Of a stretch of DNA of 64,000 nucleotides, positions 12,393 through 24,400 are shown in pieces; within the stretch, counting starts at the first letter, position 1; each line of letters begins with the position of its first letter. Source of the DNA: Osedax fenrisi (lineage: Eukaryota > Annelida > Polychaeta > Sabellida > Siboglinidae); assembly GCA_964019155.1 (NCBI GenBank), contig OZ025244.1, positions 4,796,184 through 4,860,183 of the forward strand, in the 5' to 3' direction. A model generated the notes under the pieces. It was not told the DNA's origin. It was given only the letters and a program-made list of their open reading frames with translations, and made no database searches. The position numbers were made by a program, and so were the translations under genes.

Positions 12393-13996
12393 AAAGTTTA
12401 CCAGGATTTACAAATGTACAGACTTCTTTATGAATATTATATTTATCATATAAAATATATGTATGCTTACAATGCCTATATGCATAAATATACTATAGTA
12501 CGTTTATACAAATAGTCAGTGTGGATATATTAGGTACATATTATATATATATATATATATGGTATTTTAAAACATATTTAATAATAACACATTTATAATA
12601 TTTATAGGTAACCTATATGCATTACATATTTTAATAGGTTTACATTTACATTTAACGTGTTGAAAATTGAATTTACGCACAGTATACATCAATATACACA
12701 TTGCGATAATTAGGCGATACTAATTGGGTGGGATAAACAAATCTATTGTCATGGATACCGGCTAACAACCGAAATCAAACGACAGTTATCTTGACCTAAT
12801 TCTTAATATAGTTGTACATTTTGTAGACGCATTTAAATATAAGCATGCATGCATGCATATATGTGCGAGTGTATAGTATACTATATATATACACTGTATA
12901 CATATATGTATGTATAATATCATATATAAATATATTTATACTATAGTATAGATTATATATATTATTATATTTACTTATTAATTCATTTTATTATATGTGT
13001 AATATATATTTATTTATTAAATTGTGGATATTAGCTAAATTTCATTATACCTAATATTTTAATATATATATAAAATCTATTAATCTAGGAAATAGTAACC
13101 CTAGAGAATGAAGTCACTTCGTTATCTACACTATTAATGTACTGAATACTATTTTAACCAACATTTAATTTTTTTGTTCATTTATTTCCAATATATAAGA
13201 ATCAATAAATTATAATAACGTACTGAATATAAATAAATTCAATAATATTTTAAACAACATTTAATTTTGTTGTTCATTTCTTTCCAATATATAAAAATCA
13301 ATAAATAATAATTATGTAGATATCATAATTAAATGTAATATAATTAAAATTAGTATAATTCTAGAATACAAATATATTTCATTTATAAGAAGTTATAACC
13401 TATAAATGAAATTATATACAAATTAATTTGTTTTCAATTTCGAAATATATTTAAATTCTAATAAATTATAATAAATAAATTTAGAAAAAAATAGTGTCTT
13501 AAAAAATATATTTAAATTCTAATAAATAAATTTATAAAAAATAGTGTGAAATTTATTAAATTATATATATATATATCATTAATATGTACATTTATTTAAA
13601 AATACAGGATATATTTTGAAATATTATAACAAAATAATATTAAATTCAACAAATATATAATATATCATAAAATTTGTAATTTATGTTTTAAATAATTATA
13701 AAATTAAATCAATATAAATATTACAAAAAAAACTTTATAGATCGTATTAAAAACTATTTGGTTGGATTTAACTTATATATTTATAAACTATTAGGATAAT
13801 AATATTATTTATAATAATTGATATAAATAAAAATAATGATTTAAATATTTTAGAATTTATTAAATAACATCAGATATTTATAAATAATTTAAATAAAATT
13901 AATTGATATAAATAAATAAAAAATACTATTATGTAATCATGTATTTGATAATAAATTGTATCACAATGAATATATATATATTATTTGTATGGGTAA
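12389..13996. other. AT-rich intergenic sequence 3' of GAS8
   Basis: No exon was seen. It contains two local tandem duplications: 13139-13308 (units sharing GTACTGAATA and a CAACATTTAATTTT core) and 13441-13553 (units sharing ATATATTTAAATTCTAATAA and AAAAATAGTGT). The last 130 bases would be the 3' UTR of GAS8. Confidence 0.6.
13856..13861 (-). promoter_or_regulatory. Candidate poly(A) signal of GAS8
   Basis: AATAAA on the minus strand about 136 nt past the GAS8 stop codon. The surrounding DNA is so AT-rich that chance matches are expected. Confidence 0.25.
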
Positions 13997-14146
13997 TCAA
14001 GTAGGGGCAGAGACTAATCCAGCAGGTCCTTGACCTAGTTGTTGAGTTCCTACTGTACTTTCCAAAGGCTTGAAACCAAGTTCTTCAGTGGGAACTCCAA
14101 ATTGTGTTAATTTGGCTTCATATGTTCTCAATAGATCATTATGTGC
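13997..14146 (-). CDS. GAS8: GAS8 last coding exon, 49 codons plus TGA
   Basis: Encodes AHNDLLRTYEAKLTQFGVPT, EELGFKPLESTVGTQQLG and QGPAGLVSAPT, then TGA. The C-terminus GQGPAGLV(x)APT aligns with human GQGPAGLVGTPT, so the protein ends where the family ends. Acceptor TACAG, phase 0. Confidence 0.97.
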   Translation of the reverse strand, partial: AHNDLLRTYEAKLTQFGVPTEELGFKPLESTVGTQQLGQGPAGLVSAPT

Positions 14147-17078
14147 CTGTATTATTTAACAATGTATATATTAGTGAAAAATATACTTAAATGTAACTAA
14201 TATAATATAATAACACATGATCATCCATTTTTAATATTATATTTATAATTATCCTATGCATATCAATCCTACATTTCACAAGAAATTTATGTATATTTAT
14301 ATATATAGATATCTATGTCAATCCTAATATTACAAAGATATTTAGAATCATATATATATATATATATATAATATATAATACTATAAAGGAATTACTAAAA
14401 ATGGATTGTTAGTTTATGGGTTATTCTATGTTTAAAAAATGTGTCTATGTTAAACCAATTTTGAAAACTTCTATGTTTTGTATTTAGATAATATTTATGG
14501 TTTTTCAATACTCAGTGAAGTAATATATTAGATTATTATTATATTTATATGTATATATATATATATATATATTTATGTTTTTTATTTATTTTAATGATTA
14601 ATTTATTATTAAAAGTTATTATTATAGTATTAATGTTAGATGTAAATTATTCATACTTATAGATAATAATATAACATTACAATATCCAACAATTTATGAA
14701 AAACATACAAAAACACAAAATAATATATAATTTTTTTTTGCCAAAACCGATAACAATTAATATTTATAAATTATATTTTCAGTGTATTTTAAAAAAAATA
14801 TTAATATGGATAATAACATGAAAAGTTTAGGTTATTATTATATTTGAATTAAGAGGATATAATATTTTATATTTAAAATTAAGAAAGTTTGAAAATATAT
14901 TGCAATAGTATACAAAATGATTGGTAGAATGGAGTATGTAAAATAAAGTTTATATAATTAAAATAAATAATTAAATTATAATTAAGTAGTTTCTAATACA
15001 TAATGAATTTATTATTAATATTTATATAAAAAATATAATATTAATATTTATCAATGGACACCATAATTTATAATACTACTATAATATAATCTAATTTATA
15101 TATTAATAAACCATTTTAAAGTAGTATTTAAGGTATTTAGAGAATATTTAAAGAATATTTAAAGAAGATATATTGTTTTATAGAGGTTTTAGAACTAAAT
15201 TATTAAATACACTGAAATAAAAACTTATTTTAATAGTATTATTATTTAAATTTGCTTTCTATACGTTATATTATATCAAACATTAATCTAGGAACATATT
15301 AACACTATTCAGGTAGTATATACAAAATATTCAGGAACATATTAATTAATGTAAAATATTAAAAAATATATTTGTCAGTTACAATACATATGTTTATACT
15401 ATATAAATACTTTCAAAGTTTGATTACATTTATAATTTATATCTATTATATCATATTTTTAAGTTATATATTTTATTTAAGTTGTAACTTTTATAATTTA
15501 TGTGTATAACTAATATATAAATATATTATATATTAAGAGCAAATTGATTTAAAAAATAATAGGATACCTAATTTACGTTATTTTAATTAATTGTATATAA
15601 GGAATACAATAACAATGGAATTACTATAATGTAATGTATATATGTATTTAACAATATATAGTGATATGATAAGTAATATTACCTTGCAAACACGAGCGAG
15701 TTCATACTGTAAATCTTTAATTGCGCTATTCTTAGAATCCAAAACATCCTGTAAGTGTATAGTTAATACGTGATTAATAATATGCTAATATCAAATTAAT
15801 ACATATAATATTTATTTGTAAATCACCGATATTAAAATTATTAAAGATTAAAATTCATCCAGAGTTGTACACGGATTGTGATTATATTTAATTCAAAATT
15901 ATATAATTATACAAATAAATGAATGTAAATAAAATAAATAAATGTCTAAAATTTGTCTATGTTATGATACATATTCTAAGTTTCAACTATAGTCGATGCT
16001 ATGTGTACACTGTTTTATATTATTTAACACTAGAATTCGCCTCTAATTGATCGAACAATGTTTCGCGTAAAATATACGAAGGACTAGGATGTAGTGTATA
16101 ATACAATCACAGCATCGCTGCGAGATAACCTCGAGTTTCCTCGTGACGACGGTAAGAGCGGTGGGGTCAAGGTTCGAGGCCGATAACACTTCGTTGAGCT
16201 GAGCCTCCTTCTTCTCCAGAGTGTCTGCCAGAGTGGAAAGTTTCTTCTCCAGTAGAAGGTTCTTGAAGCTTGACTTCTGTTGTACCTCGTGGATTGACTT
16301 CACGAACTTACGGTAGAGTTCATCCCGCTCTTCTTGTACCTGCAGCGTTGTTATTATTCACTATTGTATATTATCTGTTTACTTTTTCAAAAGAAAATAA
16401 TTATATATATAGTATTATATTAATATTATTAGATTTAGTCATTTCCAGAGTAATTATAGAAGCATTATTAATGCAGCTGAATTGATATTATTTAATATTA
16501 TATAATATATATTATTTACTTGATTTAAAATAAAGTACTTTATATATTAATATTATTATTGTTAGATTTAGACATTTCTGAGGATATATATTTCTATACT
16601 TCGAAGTATTAATGACATATTTCTGATATCTGCCGAGCAAGCTCGACCTGGTAAGGTAACGTGATGACATATAAAGACAATTAACCTTAATAGAAATATT
16701 TTAAATATTGTGAATTTATGTTTATATATATGATTATGTAAATATATTACAATGAATTATAAAATAGTTAGACGAATCACTCTTTTATCAGTGAATATTA
16801 TTAATTATTATAATGAATTAGATTACCCTTTCGAATCTTTGCTCCAACACTTCATGTTCCCATGACAATTCCTTGTGGTTTCCATTTAGTACTCTTAATC
16901 TTGCTTTTGCGCTCTATAATAATGTTAATAGTATTTTTATATGTATTGAAGATTAATATAGAAATAATAAAATTAAAAAAATTATCTTTCCAATAGGACA
17001 TTTTTAAATATAAATATTATGTTAATAATATTATTAAAATATTTACAAATTGATTGTGCAAAATTAATAAATTATTAA

Positions 17079-17125
<47 letters not shown>

Positions 17126-17427
17126 ATATATATATATTTATTTAATAATTTATTATATATATATATAATTAATATATTAATATCAAATGATTTATTTTTA
17201 TATTATTATTAAATTGTTAAAATGCAATGTTTTAAATAATATATTGCATGTAGTTATTATTACATATTTTCATAATATAAAATAACATTCTAGAACAATA
17301 AAATAGAATTTAATTATATAATTAATCATACAGAAATAAGAAATTATTTTACTAGAATTAGATTTAAAGTAATACATTTTTATAATTTAAAAAAATCTTA
17401 ATTTAATCATATCATATTAAAATATAT

Positions 17428-17458
<31 letters not shown>

Positions 17459-20400
17459 TATTCTAAGGTAACATATGTATTATGATTTTTAATATTAGCT
17501 ATAGCTATACAAGGATTTCAATTCAGTTTATAGTATATTTATTGAATGTAATTAAAATGGAAAATTAAATATCGCTAGTACTTAATATAATACCTAGTTG
17601 GATGACTCGTGAATCATGAGTCATAATTCATGACTCATGATAATAATGACTCATAGCACTAACCGCCAGCGCCTGTTTGTCTTTGTCGTAGTTGGAGAGC
17701 TGTCTCCTGAGCTCGTCGACCTCTTCCCTGGCCTTCTGTAGCGGTTCCACGAGCTTCTTGTTCTCTGACATCACCTCGGCCATCTGTTTCTCCAGACGAT
17801 CTTCCTTCTTCTTCATTTCCTCCACTTGCTCCTGGTATTAATGAGTGTGACACATGTGTTAAGATATACACACAAATATATATATATATATATATCAATT
17901 AATACATTATATATACATGAATTATCTATAAAATTATTAAATAGGTATATTCATTTTTAAATATTAAAAGATGCAATAATTATCAAACTAAAGGAATTTA
18001 CAACTTTAATGAATATAATGCATAGATATAATGTAATTTATAATGTATTTTCACATAATTAAATTATGCGATTAACATATATACTTGATTAATTATTTAT
18101 AGCAAATATATATAATATATGTAAGGGATAGAGTACAATAGATAGTAAACCTTCAATGTATTGATTAACGCGAGATTGTTGAGAGTTATGTCGTTATAGT
18201 AATTCTTGATGTCCGAGAAGGCTTTCTCGTGATTTTTCATCAAAGTGTTTATTTGTCCGTTCTTTCTCTCTTCGATTTCATGTATTTCGGTCTGCAATAA
18301 ATTATCATTAATTATATATCATAACATATTTACACTTCAATTCTATATTATCTTACACAAAAAAACAAATCACTAAATATTATCTAATAAACATTATCGA
18401 TACTAGATATTAAACGATGACCTTTCGTCTTAGATCAAGGTCATCCCTCAACGACCTCATCTTCTTTTCGTACTTGTGTTCGATTTCGTCTGCCTCCCTG
18501 ATGAAGTGTGTTCTCTGTTCTGTCTCTCTTTCATCGTGTTCCTAAAGTCAAGCGTGGAATGTTATGTAATCCCGGAAAGTAAAATAACAATATGCGCGTA
18601 GAGTTATATTTCACTATTTACTATCATAGTTATAATTAGTTGTTATAATATGTATATTCGATATAAATATCTTATATTACACCATTTTTATTATTATATT
18701 TTCTTATTTCATAATTATTATTATATATTAAATATTTGATATTGTTGTTATATGGATATTCTTAATATAAGCTACGTATAGCTACTGAATATCCTTATGT
18801 ATATTAATTCAATATTCAGTAAATAAAAATATTCATTCATTCATTATAAAGTGAATCATTATAATATCATATACTAAATATAAGGCTGTATAATTTATTG
18901 ATATATAATTCAATTATTGTAACTATGTATTAAATATAGAATTATAAATAATAAATATATATTACATTAACACATATAATTAAAATTGTAATATATATTT
19001 TTTAGTTATTTATATTTATAAAATATATTTTAATTCAAATAATATATAAGAAAAATGTATCGATTTAACAATTAAAAATTAAGTAATAAATTGATAACCA
19101 TAATTTACGAATGCTCTAAAATTTATATTTATAAGACGATATAATATGAGTAAACTTTCTTTAGACTTTTGATCACATCTTCGTGTGACAGTTGCTGTTC
19201 TTTTAATTCTACTTTCAGTGATCTTTTGTCCTTTCTCAATGTCAACTCATCGGATCTATTTGTTAGATGTAATTATATGTTAATTATATATTGTTAAATA
19301 GAGTTTGAAACACAATTTAATATAATATATTCTAGTTCTAATGTACAAATATATATAATGTATGTTATTTTTTGGATATACCTCATATACTAACAAAATA
19401 TATTGTTAATATAAAGTTGTATATACCAAGTGATGGGCACGATCGTGACAGTGTTCGATGATCGTTAGAAAATGATCGAGTAAAATTATCGATCTATGAT
19501 CATGAAAAAAATAAAAAAATAATTTGTATATAGTTAAGGGGTAATTATATCGATAAGCAACACTGCTTCTATAATTACCCTAGCATTGCCTAAATCTGAT
19601 AATAATAATGATAATAATAGTTATATCAAAAATAACAAAATAGGGGAAATAATATAAACTTTTATTTATGTAAATGTTGAAATATGATATAATAAAATTA
19701 ATAATAAATAATAATAGGATATCATCTTTAATAAAGTATAGAATTATATTTTAAGAATAATGTTTTTATAATAGGATAATTATTAAGCATATCTAAGTTA
19801 ATATTTTTACTATTTATATAATTGAGTATTTCTATTTATAAAATTAATTTAGGAGTGGATTATCATCAATAACATAGAATTCTTAATCTGAATTAGCCTC
19901 GCTTTGTTCTGGTGTAGTTATTTAAAACTCATTATCTGAGATATTTACATGAGACATATTGCTTAATTAATGTAGATAACAATATATATTTTTTGCTGCA
20001 TAATTACTTAACTAATTTAACTTAAATTGTGGGTTAGATATTGTTTCTAATATAATGGCAATATTGATGGAATAATCAAATGAAAAATAATCGCTAAACC
20101 AACGTTTTAATCATTCTTTAATATATCTAAAAATAGTTAACAATAAACTAATTTCGATCGAGATGGATGATCGAGAGAGCGATCGACGAATAAATTAATT
20201 AAACGATCGACGATCATTAACAAATGATCGAGTAAAGAGATAGACATTCGTTAGAAAATGATCGACAAAATTGATCGAAAATCATGAAAAGTCGTGCCCA
20301 TCATTATATATACTATATTATTACTATGAATACTTAGAGATAAGTAATTATAGATGAATTTGAACTAATATGTATATTATATTTAAATATATTATTTATA

Positions 20401-21398
20401 AATGTATTATTTAAATTTTTTTTTAAATATTAATTAATAACAATAATGTGTGAACTTCTGCATCATTAGTAAATTTACTACGGAAGGATTAAACTATATT
20501 TCATGGTCAACTATATTTCAATGGTTACATAATTTAGCTTATGTTCAATACTTTCAAGGATTCAGAAAAATTAAGTGTTTACAATCTTAAGATAATGTAT
20601 AACATGCAGGTAAAGATCAAATAATAGCGTCGTAAATGTAATTATAATAAATTATTTCTACTATTATTATCATATCTTATTAATCATATATATGCTCATG
20701 AACTAATATATAACTCATGAATTTATATTTTTATCAGGATAATTTAAAAATTGATTAATATTTATAGATTAAACAAATGTTAAATTAAGGTAGTTACTAT
20801 TATATTCAATGCGATAGATAGATAATTTTTAAGAATATGTATAATTTAAGAAATATTAAATAGTATTGAGATAATCCGATATTTTACAATTGTTAGTATA
20901 TATATATATAGAATTTATATAAAAATATAATACTATATATTGTAAGTAATAAGGAATATTAGAATATAGTGCACATAGATTATATTTAATATATGTTATT
21001 TATAATATTTGGTGGATGGAAAATGTGTAGGTTTATTATTACTACAATCTATTGAAGTAATACATTTGTATGTATAATAAATGATAAATTAAGAGTTGGC
21101 TGAAAGCCTATATGAATGAAAAAGCCAAAGCTTGTTGAGTCAATAAATATATATATATATATATATATTGAATTGATATAATTTACATAGCCTATTTACC
21201 TTTAAAGTACAATTAATCAAATACAATACTAAATATAGATATTAATACGATATTATATATATAAATAAATATGATTGAATATAAGAATATAAATAAAAAA
21301 AGAATTCTATAAATATAGAAGTTATCGCCTCATTAAACTATGCTTCTATAATTAGTGCTTCTATAATTACACTGACAATACAATCTAAATCCGATAAT

Positions 21399-21439
<41 letters not shown>

Positions 21440-24400
21440 TAGATATGCTAAGAATAGGTTTAATTGGGATGTTATATAGACATTGAATATTAGTCATTTT
21501 GTACTATCAAATATAAATGTGACTTATACATATGGTACAATTTTATTGGTATGAAATGACTTGGTACTATATATCTATACGATATTTATGCAGAAACCTA
21601 TGCTGATCTTGTGAGAGTTTCAACGCTACAGTGTTCTCTGCTTTCATCTCTGACACATTGTTCTGGTGTTCGTACAGGAGATGTTTCACCTTTTGTTTGT
21701 ACACCTGATGGGCGTGGTTAGAAGGGGGCGTATTTAGAAGGGGTGTGGTTATTGACATACAGTCACAAGCATATATGTAGGGGGATATAATTAGGTATTC
21801 ACGAGTGTTGGGATTGCTTTAAGGATCACTATTCTAAATATATTATTGGTAATATAGCGGCAGTAGTAGTTTAGGGACGGAATTATAGGTATACTCATTT
21901 ATCGGTAACAACGTGGAAAATATAACTACCTTAATTTGAAGCCGTTTGAGCAAAATAAAGAATAAAAGTTTAAATGAAAATAAAAGATGAAAACTAATTA
22001 AATTGTAATGTGTTGTAATTATACTCTATTCTATTCTGTATAAAGATGGACTACTTTAATATCATTATAATGCTCAATAGATATATTCTATTCTATTTTA
22101 TATAACGAAATGCGGAGTTATGGGTATACACTAGATATAACGACGGCCTACTTTAATCTCAATTTGATGTTTCTCCTCTGCATCTTCCATCTCGCGGTCT
22201 TTGTTGCGGAGTTCTGCTTTCTTCTCTTCGAATTGGCGCTTGTTGATCTCCCAGAACGTGTTTACCTGCACGGGTGAGGGGTCAAGGGTCAATGTGAGCT
22301 TACTTAGGTAACAATAGATTACGGCTTAGAATTCTAAAACTTTAGTAACATTGAAAATGATGTGTGACATTAGTAATTAGGTAATATTTAGATAATTATT
22401 ATTTACAGTATATACATATAAAGATAAGATAAAATAAGATAAGATAAATTTTATTATGTTATTATTATAAGAAAAAATAAACAATAAATGGACAAATAAA
22501 ATAGTCAGAAGACTTTTGAGGTATTTTATCTTAATATTAATATAATATTATATAGGGAAAATAATAATATTTATTATATATTTAGGTAAATAATAGAATC
22601 GAAAGTGGATACATAAATAATATTATCTATATATTATTATCATTAGAATTATATTGACTAATATTATTATACTAAGATTTAAGTCTCAAGACAAAGACAA
22701 GAAAATTATAGATTAACAGCTTATATTATTAATGATGATATAGCTAGGTATTTGTGGGAGTGACTAAACACATAGACTATATGCTAACATTAACCATAGA
22801 CTATACATACATTATGATAACCATAAATTGTACACACACACACAAAGATAAACTACAGACCATACTTTCATACACTATGCTAAACCATAGACCGTACACA
22901 TATATTTATTAATCGCAAAATCTCTCTCTTAGAGAGACTAATATGCATATTCTCTTAAAGTAGACCGTATACATATGCAATGATAGACCATACATACATA
23001 TATTTAGTTCTTAGTGAGAGTGACTAATAGCGTATACACATGATTCATGATTCATACCTTATCCCTCTCCAGTTGGAAATAGTTCCTCTCCTCCCTCTCG
23101 CGGTCCAGTTCCTCTCGCAGCCTGATGATGTGCTCCTCGAGCTGTTAGGGCAAGTAGTCGGTACATCTCATTAACAACAATCAATACAGGCTTTACGTAT
23201 AAGTAACGACTGAACTTATTGTTAAACTTTAACTGTACTCGACGGTATATTGAGGTTATGTAATTATATATATATATTAAATTCTTTGATAATATCGTAA
23301 ATAGATTTGGATATTTTTATTATGGAATTTATCCTATAAATGATAGATGAACAAATATAAAATAACGACAATAATATATTATATTTTAAAAGAATAGTGA
23401 ATGTCACTAATTTCATTAGCAATAATGTTATGACATTTGTTAAATCTTAGTAAAGAAAATATAAAAAAAAATATTTGATGTAAATTAAAGAATTGAAATA
23501 ATTTTAAATATTTAATTGTAGTAATTTTATATTATAAAATATGATATTAGTATCACGGTTAATATATATCACAGTAAGTATACATTATGTACTATAAAGA
23601 CTAAATATCATTCTCTCAGGAAGCAATGAAAATTGTGGGCTCGTGTTAAAGTGAGGTTGGTTTACTTATTACATTTAAATGAATGTACTTTAATGTCCTT
23701 AAGGGGACTTAATAACTATAAGGTTCGGTAAACAATAAACATATTTGTTGTTATTTTTATATACAATAGTATGTTTTATTATATATGATACAAATAATAT
23801 ATATATATATATATCAAATCAGTGTGAAGAAATAATGATATTTAATCGATCTCTATTGCAGCACCTCAATGATAGAATGCACTTCCAGATGACTATACCA
23901 TCGATATATATATATATATAAATATTCAAGATAAGAATTACAAATTATCCTTGTATATTTTTAAGGAGTCTATAAACCAGATTTAAATACGGAAATAATA
24001 AATTACTTTGATAAATGGAAAATATAATTATCTGCAATATATTTATTTTATATATATTTAAATAATACATTGCATTGAAGGATAATATTAATATAAGTAT
24101 CCTATGTTAAAGAGAGGAATAAAACTAGATATTTTAAAATATATTAATATTACAAAGAAATAAGTATTTGAGTTGACAAATAAAGGGTTATATATACAAC
24201 TAAAGATATTTTAAAATCTAGTATACAAAGAAATAAGTATTTGAGTTGTACAAAAAAAGGGTTATATATACTCATAACATAATTAAAATTGGAAGTGAAA
24301 ACTTAACAATTTTTTATAAACAGAATACTATATAATTGTATATGTACCCGTATAATATATTAACATTAACCCTAATAATTATCCCATACATAAAACAGAG

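Noticed and set aside
16270..16485. 71-codon plus-strand ORF opposite GAS8 exon 11
   Set aside because: Shadow of the real minus-strand exon; no independent support.
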